Part shown: piece by piece, positions 55,971 to 64,000 of the stretch | Layout: every line of letters begins with the position of its first letter | Position numbering within the stretch: position 1 is the first letter of the stretch | Assembly (NCBI GenBank): GCA_015501075.1 | Contig: JADNYJ010000001.1 | Location: 992,001-1,056,000 of the forward strand | DNA length: 64,000 bases | Direction: 5' to 3' | Source: Gymnopilus junonius | Lineage: Eukaryota; Basidiomycota; Agaricomycetes; Agaricales; Galerinaceae | Notes under the pieces: generated by a model | Databases searched by the model: none | The model's input: the letters and a program-made list of their open reading frames with translations, nothing else | Told to the model about the DNA's origin: nothing | Translations under genes and position numbers: made by a program

Positions 55971-58492
55971 CTAGCATGGCGTAAGCAATGAGTTCTTTGG
56001 GAATGGTTGTCCATAATCTGTTGTCCAGGTCGTCAAATTCGGATTGGTATATGCCTCTATGTGGCTATTTAAGATCAATTAGCGTGAACTTGAATGCAAG
56101 GTTCTAACATATCCTGTGTACCTATTGATATAGTCCGCCGTTGGAAAATCGTGGGGGTCACATCCGATGTTGATATGGTTTACGTCTTGATATACCCGGA
56201 TGTAGTCGACATACATGTGATTGGGGAATGTAAGGTGTTCAAAATCGATGGCGCCAAAGTTTTTAGACATGCCCAAGTTGATAATGATGTACTACATACC
56301 ATTAACCTTCGAAGAGGAATAAAAACAGGGGAAGACGTTACCATTGGCTCTTGCGGCACAGGTCGGGCAGAGATTTCAACAGTTGGGTCAGGTCCCATGC
56401 CAGCTACGTTCAAAGTCCAAGACATCTTGCCGTCCGATATCCATGAAATATACTACATAGGTGGGTCAAGTTCCGCGAAACAGAAAAGATGCCATAAACT
56501 TACAGCATCATCATAGCCTTAAAGAGGCGCTGTTCGATGAGTCCTTAGCGGCGGAAAGGTCAGAGAAACAAACCTGGCTTGTACTGGCGATAAAATTCAG
56601 ATATCAATGGTACGCAATCAAAAAATTAGCTCGATCACACCTCAAAGCCGTAAACTGAGAAGCAATCTTGTATCAGCTCATAGCACAGTTGATTGGTATC
56701 AGTGACGACTGAAGTTGCTTGTTGAGTTGCACTGCCAATGAAGCCATTTTGTCTCGAAATGGAGGGATCAGCTATAACTTCGTTGGAAGAAGAATTGTCC
56801 CAGACATATGCACGATTGAAAGGCTGATCTGAATGAGACTTTCATTGGAAACACTAGTCGAAGAATATAAACGTACTGCCCATTGCGCTGACTGCGAGAC
56901 CTCTCCGATTGGTGTGTCCCCTCCAACCTGCGCTTCAAAAACGTCAATTTCTGGTGCAGACCTTCCCACATACGTTCCATCGGCATGCTTGGGTCCAGGA
57001 TGATTTTCACCATCGCAAGTACACCTCGAAAGCCTTTGACCAGGTAGATATGACAAGGCACCACCATATGCATGGTCTCCGTCGACAATGGCCGCAATAG
57101 GCTGGTCATTTATTGTCTGATTAGGTGCGGTTCCGACGTCGCAAGAGTCGTAGGTATAAGGCCACTGGAGAAAGGTATTTCATAAGAGGCATGGTGACTT
57201 TCAAACTTGAAGGCTTTACCATTCCATCCAAACTGGCGCCGTATCCAGCTCGTCCAAGGTTCCCCATGGTCCATACCGCAGGCCACATACCTGCCACATT
57301 ATTGACTCCAGGTAATTTGACAGCTGTTTCGATGTATCCTCCTGTAAAGCAAAATTTGTTCCTGGGTCTGCTTTGAGTAATCATCAGGATGGGGACAAGC
57401 TGGGAACAAACCAGGAAGATATCAGGCCTGTTACAAAGAGCTTCAGTACGGAATTACGTCGCATCACATGTGGGTCCAGTTACCTCCTTGATAATTTAGG
57501 TCATGATTGAATTTTTCAGAAAATGATATAACTAGCGACCCATCAGCAGTTGTGACAGCCTCCGGATCGTACCATTCTAGATTGTTGGTGGCCTGAACAA
57601 ACCCTGTCAAGCATCGCACCTTATAAGGTATAGTACTCACCCAATAATGTAAATCCTCGGCTTCCCAATACGGGTCATCCCCTGGATAAAAGGTCCTCCC
57701 ATTCGTGTTAAATTCGTCGGAAAATATCAATAACATGGGAGAACCATCTTGAATTGACGTTGTCGTATGAGCTTCTTCCGGGGTGTCCATGTCGACGAGA
57801 CCAAAATTTCCTATGGACGGAATCTGAAGACAATTAGATTAAAGAAGAAGCTCATTAGGCAGTCAACACATATCCCACCTGCCCCGTTGAGTTGGTACCT
57901 CCTAAGTTGGATTCAACTGATGACCACTGGCCCCGATATGTGATAATTGGGTAACCGATACTAGTGAATTTAGAATACGGAAGAATCAATTAATCGTGAC
58001 GGAAGAATTTGCTCACAAAAGTAGGATAATAGCCACCAAAAGAAAGAGTACGCATCCGACATTGATCAGCCCTCGTGCATAGTGAACAACAGGTTTTTTT
58101 CTATGACCCGTTTTGTCGTGTTCTACTTCGGGGTTATGGAGATGGTCGTCCGCTTCGACAAGATCAGGAGATAGGTCTGAACCCCACTGGCGTGGGTCAG
58201 GCGAGAGGGAAAACTAATGTATGCATATGTTATTTTTTGCAATACATCAAGGACGGCCAAAAGACCCCACCTTGTCGGAAAGGGTGCTCAGACGAGAAGC
58301 AGCTCCGCAAGAGTAAGGAGATTCGGAGATGCTTTGCTAAACGCAGAAAGATGAGCGAATAGAGCAATTTGCGAGTAATGGATAGCTTACCCAACTATCT
58401 CTGCGTAGCACACCAAAGCTGGATGCTCGAGGAAGAGTGAGAGAGGAGTCAGCAGAGGTGTATCCAGGATGAGGAGAGCTGGGATAAGACAT
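55971..58492 (-). CDS. Beta-1,6-glucan synthesis protein, Kre6/Skn1 type (GH16)
   Basis: Type II membrane protein of the secretory pathway required for beta-1,6-glucan of the cell wall. Fifteen exons: 58391-58492, 58271-58336, 58017-58213, 57879-57960, 57641-57823, 57484-57592, 57412-57427, 57220-57361, 56877-57164, 56641-56823, 56574-56583, 56504-56517, 56342-56452, 56122-56291, 55971-56064 (588 aa). A cytosolic N-terminus has ADDHLHNPE; the membrane segment is about 105-124 (INVGCVLFLLVAIILLFIGY). The GH16 motif EIDVFE is at about 371-376. NKFCFTGGYIETAVKLPGVN, MWPAVWTMGNLGRAGYGAS and NFGAIDFEHLTFPNHMYVDY are typical. Three exons are only 10, 14 and 16 bases long. Confidence 0.93.
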
Positions 58493-59518
58493 GGACGTCT
58501 GCAGGCTTGTAAAGAGGAGGGGGAAAAGAAAAAGAAAAGGTCAGGATTGTTGTGTACGTGAACAAGGGAAGGCCGTAGAAGTGTAGATATTGGAAAGAAG
58601 TCCGAGGTAGAAACCTGGCGAACGCCATGCAGTGGAAAAGAGGCGCACGAGCCGCTGTTCTGTGTACCGCGAGATGAGAGGCCATTATTTCCATCGAGAA
58701 AAATTCATCCCAAAGAAGCGGCCGCAAGTGCGTTTGAAGGCATAACTTAGACAAAAAGTTACAAGAGGGTCTAAAAAGAGCATTGCCGGTTCTCTAGAGG
58801 GGTTCGGAAAGTCTATAAAAGTGCTATGACAGCTAAGCTCGCATTTCCTGGCTGATGGAAGCAGGGTTGATCCCAATTACACGTATTCGCGCCAACGGTC
58901 GCCACAATATGCTCAAGAATGCCTTGATTCGAGGGCGGCTGCAGCCCATTCTCTTGCCTATTTCCGAGGAAATGAACTTGTAGTCCGAAAGAAAGTCAAC
59001 TGGACTCTAGTTTGTGAGTACCTTTGCGTTTTATGCGCCACCCCTTCTGAGTGACAGCCAGTCTGAGCTTCACAGACTAGATAATTGCGACCAGATATGA
59101 GCCCCCACTAACTCTCAGAAGCAAATTGGATGCGTGCCATTGCTAGCAGGACCTTCCAAGTTTCGACGACGCAGCAATGTATATAATTTTTGAAGGTAAT
59201 ACAGCTGACAGAAATTGCACGAATCTAGCCAGGAATTCATCAGTACTCAGCAAAGAGTTGGCGCTACTTCTGTGTTCTCGACTCACTCGATATCATGGAG
59301 GTCATGTTCACCGAGTCCGTCGCCGATGCAAACAAAACGTGATCGAGAGTGAGACCCTCCGCTAGCTTGTTACGCGTGGCAAACCCGCGGCTTCATGCCA
59401 TCTCAGCTCTCTTGTCTCCTTGTACGGTGCCGACTCAAAGAAACTAAATTTCTCTCCATCTCACTCACCGGTACCGCCTCTCGCATCGTCTCCATCTCAG
59501 CGGCTCCGCATCGGCGAC
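58493..59518. other. Divergent intergenic region, Kre6-like / F-box gene
   Basis: About 1 kb holding both promoters. Next to the Kre6-like start there is a purine-rich plus strand (pyrimidine-rich for that gene's leader) near 58508-58540. A TATAAAA lies near 58815. No open frame with recognisable features was found. Confidence 0.45.
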
Positions 59519-60988
59519 ATGTTTTTTGAGCATCTCCCCGTTGACCTTATCGCCGAAATCCTTGGCGAGCTCGACTTGGAATCGTTAATCCAAATGTCCT
59601 ATATATCGAAACGTTTTCATCTTATTGCGTCTGATACCTCCTTGAATCCATGGAGGAAACCAATTATGCGTAATCTGCGTGCCAACTCATATGGCCCTGC
59701 TCTCAAGCATCTGAGTGTCAGACTGACTGTGCCACGACAAAATTGGATAGATCTACTAGCCTTAGCAAAGCCATCTTTCATCCTCTTTGATGCAACCCTT
59801 CCAAATTTAAGAGCAGCTGAATGGGAGGAAAGCTTCAAGCGCCGTTTCTTGCCCAGCTGGGAGAAATGGAAGAAGGAAACTTCGTGGAAAGAAGCGTTTT
59901 TCAAGTATGTTTTGGACCTTTTTCTTCCTTCCTGGTATATCACAAGTATAACCCAGAGTCTTGCATCGTGTCTGGCACCGTAGCGTCACTTCCTGTACAA
60001 CAGATGAAGCCTGGACCAAGTGAGCCTTCTACTTTTCAACTTGATCTTCAATTTTGATCTGGTTCTCCCAGGTACATCGTTCTGAACCGGTCAGGGACCG
60101 CGAATGAACTGGAGACATCCTCTCGAAATTTTAACCCGTTAACAATATTTAATGAAATGAAGTATGAACTTCGCTGCCATTCCCCTTCGTCCTCGCATCA
60201 ATTTATTCACAGGTTACAAAACAATCTCTCACACCTGGAGACACGTATCAGGGTATGTATACACCACTAGAATTCAACCGAATTAGCAATGCCCCACTCA
60301 CATGCAGTAGCTTGTGCTCGAGCTATCTGACGTTCGAATATTAGCTTTCGGCGTCCTTGTGAAGCCGCGTAGCGACTTCAATGTGAACCCAAATGCACAT
60401 CTCTTACTGAACCCTCCCGGTATTACGCCGGATAGTAGTGATGGATATGCACTCTCAAAGATGACCGCCAAAATCAATGCCTCTGGCTTAATTGATGATC
60501 ATGGTGTATACCCTCGTTCAACATCAACGGTTCCGTCCGTTTGTGCGTGACTTAAAGTTCTTTGCAGATGGTTTCTCCAGTTGACCCCTTTCCAGTATTC
60601 AAGGAATACCGCAATCCATCAGCAGCATACAGGCGCCTAACACATCCGGAGCCAGCACCCGCGCATGCAAACTACCCTTTCTATACTTCCGGGGCGGGGA
60701 TCTGAGATGGATCGATCTAGGGGAAATGGAGGAAGAGGGTCTTCATTGGGTTGGGGACTCCTGTCAGTCCAAGTTCCTGCCATCTGCGACCAATGATTTT
60801 ATACGAGCTCCGTCTAGGATCACTGCACAACTTCTGGGGACTTCTCGCGACACTGAGAATTTGCTCTACGGAAGGCACCACTATGCGTCTTTGGCTGGAA
60901 AGATCTTTCGGCTGTCGCTCCTTGGATGGAGGAAACAATTACCAAGAGAATCGATGGTATTGGCTTAGGTAACGATATATTGCAATGA
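59519..60988 (+). CDS. F-box domain protein with three apparent one-base frameshifts
   Basis: Probable SCF substrate receptor of an Agaricomycete F-box family. Exons are 59519-59904, 59957-60019, 60072-60161, 60213-60252, 60311-60505, 60568-60762 and 60818-60988; 380 codons if three bases are restored. The F-box is at the N-terminus (EHLPVDLIAEILGELDLESL, then IQMSYISKRF). Then VWHRSVTSCTTDEAWTK, YIVLNRSGTANELETSSRNF, LELSDVRILAFGVLVKPRSD and FKEYRNPSAAYRRLTHPEPA. Exon 6 needs one G in the run at 60691-60694 (into GDLRWIDLGEMEEEGLHWVG) and one G at 60753-60756 (into ITAQLLG). Exon 7 needs one T at 60896 (into WKDLSAVAPWMEETITKRI). All three are contractions, so sequence error or a recent pseudogene. 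Confidence 0.75.
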
Positions 60989-61648
60989 TAATTCTATTCA
61001 ACTTTGCATTTGAGAGTTCAGATGTAAATTCGACGACGACGATCAAATATTTGTTGCATGGTTATTGGACCTCATCCTTCATCGTATATCAAAGTTCTTG
61101 CCTCACAACCTATTTCTCTCTTTGAGTTCAACACAGTGTGGAGTAAATATTGACAAGCTCCGTAAAAGGAATCCCCGCCACGTGTGGAGAACAAGATCGG
61201 TGACGGGCAGCGAATTCCTTTGTTAGGAAATCCTTCAATTTCAAGTGAGACCTCCCGCCTTTTGTTTTGAATAACGGAGATCTAATCGCCCTTTGTGTAG
61301 GCCATCTGAAATCGGCTTCGAACCTATCATTGCCGACAAACCAGTGTTTTCCCCCTAAATGCTTTTTCGTCGCAAAGAAAAATTCCTTTTGCAAAGCTTG
61401 ACCATATTGGGCATGTCCGAATTCTGAGACAATAAGCGCGATCAGCAATGATACTTTGCGTATGCACGAGCGTTGTTTCGGCCCCGGGCGAGAAGTAGGT
61501 CAAGATGGCGAGGTATTAAACGAGGGATAAACACTCCTCGGGATTATTCATCCGCCCACTTTCTTTCAACGAAATTCTGCTATATTTTATTGGGTAGCGT
61601 TGTCGGGCAGCGTCTCTATTCTCCGTTAAATTTCCTCTATCGTTCGCC
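60989..61648. other. Intergenic stretch between the F-box and C2H2 genes
   Basis: 660 bp. A minus-strand open frame of 106 codons (61128-61448) exists but has no domain, no start context or splicing support; I do not call it a gene. The right part should be the promoter of the C2H2 gene. Confidence 0.45.
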
Positions 61649-62972
61649 ATGAAGGCTGAGACGAAGTCCAAGAGCCTTATGGTAAGCGTCGTTTGAGTTT
61701 GTCGTTCTACGGTTTATTCTAACTCCTATCCAGTGGAAGTGTGACGAATGTCCTAAAAGCTTTGGCCGCAATGGCGACCTTACTCGCCACAAGAACCTCC
61801 ACAAGGGCTATAAGTCAGTCCATTATTTTATCTACCGAGCGCTCCTCATAGACCTCAGCAGGCCTCACAAGTGCAAGAATTGCGGCAAAGTATTTTCTCA
61901 GAATTCTGGGTTGAAGACTCACGAGAATGTCCAGTGAGTTCTATCCCATCATCCCATTCTGCTGCAGGATATTCACGCTTGCTTGTCTTAGTTCCAAGGC
62001 AAAGCCATATGCCTGCGGTTTCGATGGCTGCGACGCTTCTTTTGGCGACCCATCGTCATGCGCACGCCATCGTAAGGAGACTCACCGTCGCGTTGGCGTT
62101 ATCGTTGCCCATATCCTCGTTGTAATTCTCGGTAAATAAATTCGTTCACGTCCCTCTTTTCGTAACTTGGTCCCTTACCATGTGCATAGGATCAAGCGCC
62201 GTTCTGCTTTCACTGCACATTTGAGGCGACATCGCATAGATCCCATCACCATTGACGTGGACAGCTTAGCTCCCCCATTGCTTCCGGCTTCAGTACCTGT
62301 TCCGTGCCGCAGTTCTATCCAGCAGCTTGTTCCCTGCGATATCAAGCCAAGGATTGAGAGGATTGGGAATCCACCGAAACCAAGGCTCATCGAGGAATAC
62401 GAGAAAGAGCTGTTTTACTATTATGTTCCCCATTTTTGTAAGTTCTCTCTGTTGATTCTATGGGTGCTTCTTCTGAGCTATGGCTTCATGCAGACCCGCC
62501 CGGTTTTGAGCCAGACGAGTTGGCATCCTTAAGCAGCTCCTACTCCGTGCACTCGGAGGCGTACACTGTCTCGTACCCGAACAGTGTCCCTTCTTCTGTG
62601 GTCGTATCCACTTCTCATCACACAACGCTGAGCAGCAACCTCGACTCCTGCCCTGTTGAAAGTCTTCAGTGGGAAGTCCCCGCCGACAAGCTTTACCTTC
62701 TGGATTCTCCGTCATCTCCGTCGAACATCAACATGCATGGTTCCCCGTCAGCTTCTCCGCCTTCAAATCTATTCGCTACGACTGAAGCAGAACCTCCCTT
62801 GGAGACACCATGCAATGTTGACTCCGAGCAGGACGGGCCGTTCTACGATTTCAATTACGCACTCCCTCCTCTGAGTCACTACCTGTTGCCCGACTACCTT
62901 CAATCAAGGAGGGCAGTTGATTTTTTCCCTCTTCTCGACCCGACGCCAGAGGCGTCCTGGGTATTCGCTTGA
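61649..62972 (+). CDS. C2H2 zinc-finger transcription factor with four fingers; one-base frameshift
   Basis: Exons are 61649-61681, 61734-61813, 61862-61933, 61992-62131, 62190-62437 and 62494-62972 (350 aa after restoring one base). Fingers: WKCDECPKSFGRNGDLTRHK then NLH; PHKCKNCGKVFSQNSGLKTH; PYACGFDGCDASFGDPSSCA then RHRKETH; and a fourth, YRCPYPRCNSRIKRRSAF then TAHLRRH. The fourth is in frame only if one T is added to the run at 62099-62100. After the fingers the protein is Ser/Pro-rich with acidic and aromatic patches, as in activation domains, ending LLDPTPEASWVFA. The target is unknown. It resembles other Agaricomycete multi-finger regulators, but no named orthologue is claimed. Confidence 0.82.
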
Positions 62973-63387
62973 TGTTCTCTTTTCGTTTAACACATTCGCG
63001 TTTCGATATTTAATATTGTTTTCTTCGTGGCATTAATACTTTGTAGGCTACGGCATTGCCATTATATGTCGTTTGGGACCCTCCCACACATTTGTAACGA
63101 TATAGTACCATCTCTTTCGTCTTTCTAATAGCCATGTAGCATATGAGCGTTATAATTCTAATTGACCGCGTTCTGAGCCAATGCGGTGTCTTGTTTGGGA
63201 GTGACAAACAAGTCTGTTGATCGAAAAAAGTCGGTCAGGGTCATGCTGTGAAGCGCTGGGATTTGGTCCACATCGCCCCAGCGACTCTTAGTAGACCATT
63301 CCGCCCTTTCCATTGTCTTCCCTCTATAGGGCCCCACGACTTCCACGGCTTTCTCGTCCCTTTACTCCCCGTCTGAGTCGTGCCACA
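62973..63387. other. Intergenic stretch before the USP gene
   Basis: 415 bp with the C2H2 gene's 3' UTR and the promoter of the deubiquitinase gene. Nothing further was identified. Confidence 0.5.
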
Positions 63388-64000
63388 ATGCTCGCCTCTC
63401 CATTCTTGCCAAGCGCCGTGTTCTCACAGCACCCTTCCGACGATCCGCTGCAGTATCGCCCCTCGAAGGACATGGAGGCCTTCAACAGCTTGCTTCCACC
63501 TCCAGTGGAGTTTGTAGAGGGTTCCTCCTCGGGAACATTGGCGGTTGCAGAGGGAAAGTACGAGCCCATAAACGCTAGCCCCAAACTCTCCAAGGCCGAG
63601 GTGCGTGCAATGGCTTTTCAGTACCCTTGCAATCACTCACATGTTATCTAGCTTTCTGAAGCGCCCAAGCCATCTTCTCCTGTCTCGCCCAAGCCCTCCC
63701 ATACGGCACCCCGCGCCACGAACGGCAAAGTCACATCATTATACCCCGCCGCAATTGACACGACATGGCCGCAATCGTGCCAGAGAGGATCCGGATTATA
63801 CAACAGTGGTAACACTTGCTTCATGAATAGCGCACTCCAGTGCCTTCTGCATACTCCTCCCCTTCTCAAACTTTTATTATCCCATAAAAGAGATCTTTGT
63901 ACGTGTCATCGCTGCGATTGGTGTCGTATCACTCATATTGAAAGTTCAATTTTAGGTCGCGTCAGTTCCGGATTTTGTATGAGCTGCGGTCTTCGACAAA
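63388..64000 (+). CDS. Ubiquitin-specific protease (USP36/42-like), 5' part only
   Basis: Cysteine protease removing ubiquitin from substrates. Exons are 63388-63600, 63652-63898 and 63956 onward; the gene leaves the window in exon 3. The catalytic Cys box is [20 protein letters not shown] (Cys at about residue 127), followed by [10 protein letters not shown] and, across an intron, [19 protein letters not shown], which is the usual start of the finger region. The N-terminal 110 residues are Ser/Pro-rich. The USP36/42 comparison is based on the short N-terminus and the box sequence and is tentative; the USP family itself is secure. His and Asp of the triad lie outside the window. Confidence 0.9.

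Noticed and set aside
60763..60972. Alternative reading SLHNFWGLLATLRICSTEG of the F-box gene 3' end
   Set aside because: The frame giving ITAQLLGTSRDTE and APWMEETITK matches what I expect for this F-box family and makes exon sums correct.
61128..61448. Minus-strand open frame of 106 codons
   Set aside because: Residue pattern is not family-like, and it lies in a likely promoter region.
1..64000. Secondary-metabolite cluster, prokaryotic defence system, CRISPR, rRNA or tRNA genes
   Set aside because: No backbone synthase, P450 group, repeat-spacer array or recognisable structural RNA was seen; nearly all sequence is explained by housekeeping genes.

Overview
This is a compact nuclear segment from a filamentous basidiomycete, most likely an Agaricomycete (Agaricales). 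The evidence is dense intron-rich genes with mostly 45-65 nt introns (3 to 23 exons per gene), short intergenic gaps, and fungal families such as Yvc1, Vtc1, Kre6/Skn1, Grr1, Reb1 and GPI-anchored GH79. Genus-level placement is not possible from sequence alone. I resolved 30 protein-coding genes. Most models were checked by requiring exon phases to sum to an intact reading frame; the exceptions each need one restored base per frameshift.

Layout, left to right. 0-6 kb: VTC1 (cut by the left edge), the spliceosomal pair U1-C / LSM3 on a shared promoter, a possible Gag1-clamp protein and the SCF F-box/LRR protein GRR1. 6-16 kb: an uncharacterised gene, a secreted GH79 glucuronidase-type enzyme, a PAF-acetylhydrolase-like lipase, the N-terminal acetyltransferase NAA10 (with a 234-bp MITE in one intron) and a DUF676-type hydrolase. 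16-28 kb: a C2H2 protein, CCDC97, a REB1-type Myb factor, a two-domain amidohydrolase-like membrane protein that has lost its metal ligands, and a second Grr1-like LRR gene without an F-box. 28-39 kb: two large RhoGEFs tail to tail and a damaged RING gene. 39-50 kb: glycogen branching enzyme, LEU2, NOB1, ARPC3 and the 23-exon channel YVC1. 50-64 kb: GINS subunit PSF2, haspin kinase, the ribosome-assembly WD40 protein YTM1, a Kre6/Skn1 GH16 protein, an F-box gene, a C2H2 factor and a USP-type deubiquitinase cut by the right edge.

The content is mainly core housekeeping: splicing, ribosome biogenesis, replication and mitosis, Rho/actin, cell wall, polyphosphate and Ca2+ at the vacuole, glycogen and leucine. 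Many genes are divergent pairs with 95-200 bp between start codons. I see no biosynthetic cluster, rRNA, tRNA, CRISPR or prokaryotic element.

The most unusual items are the MITE sitting 4-6 bp from a 3' splice site in NAA10, the amidohydrolase with metal-ligand positions replaced, and seven single-base homopolymer contractions that break otherwise well-conserved genes. All seven are deletions, which points to assembly error as the first explanation.
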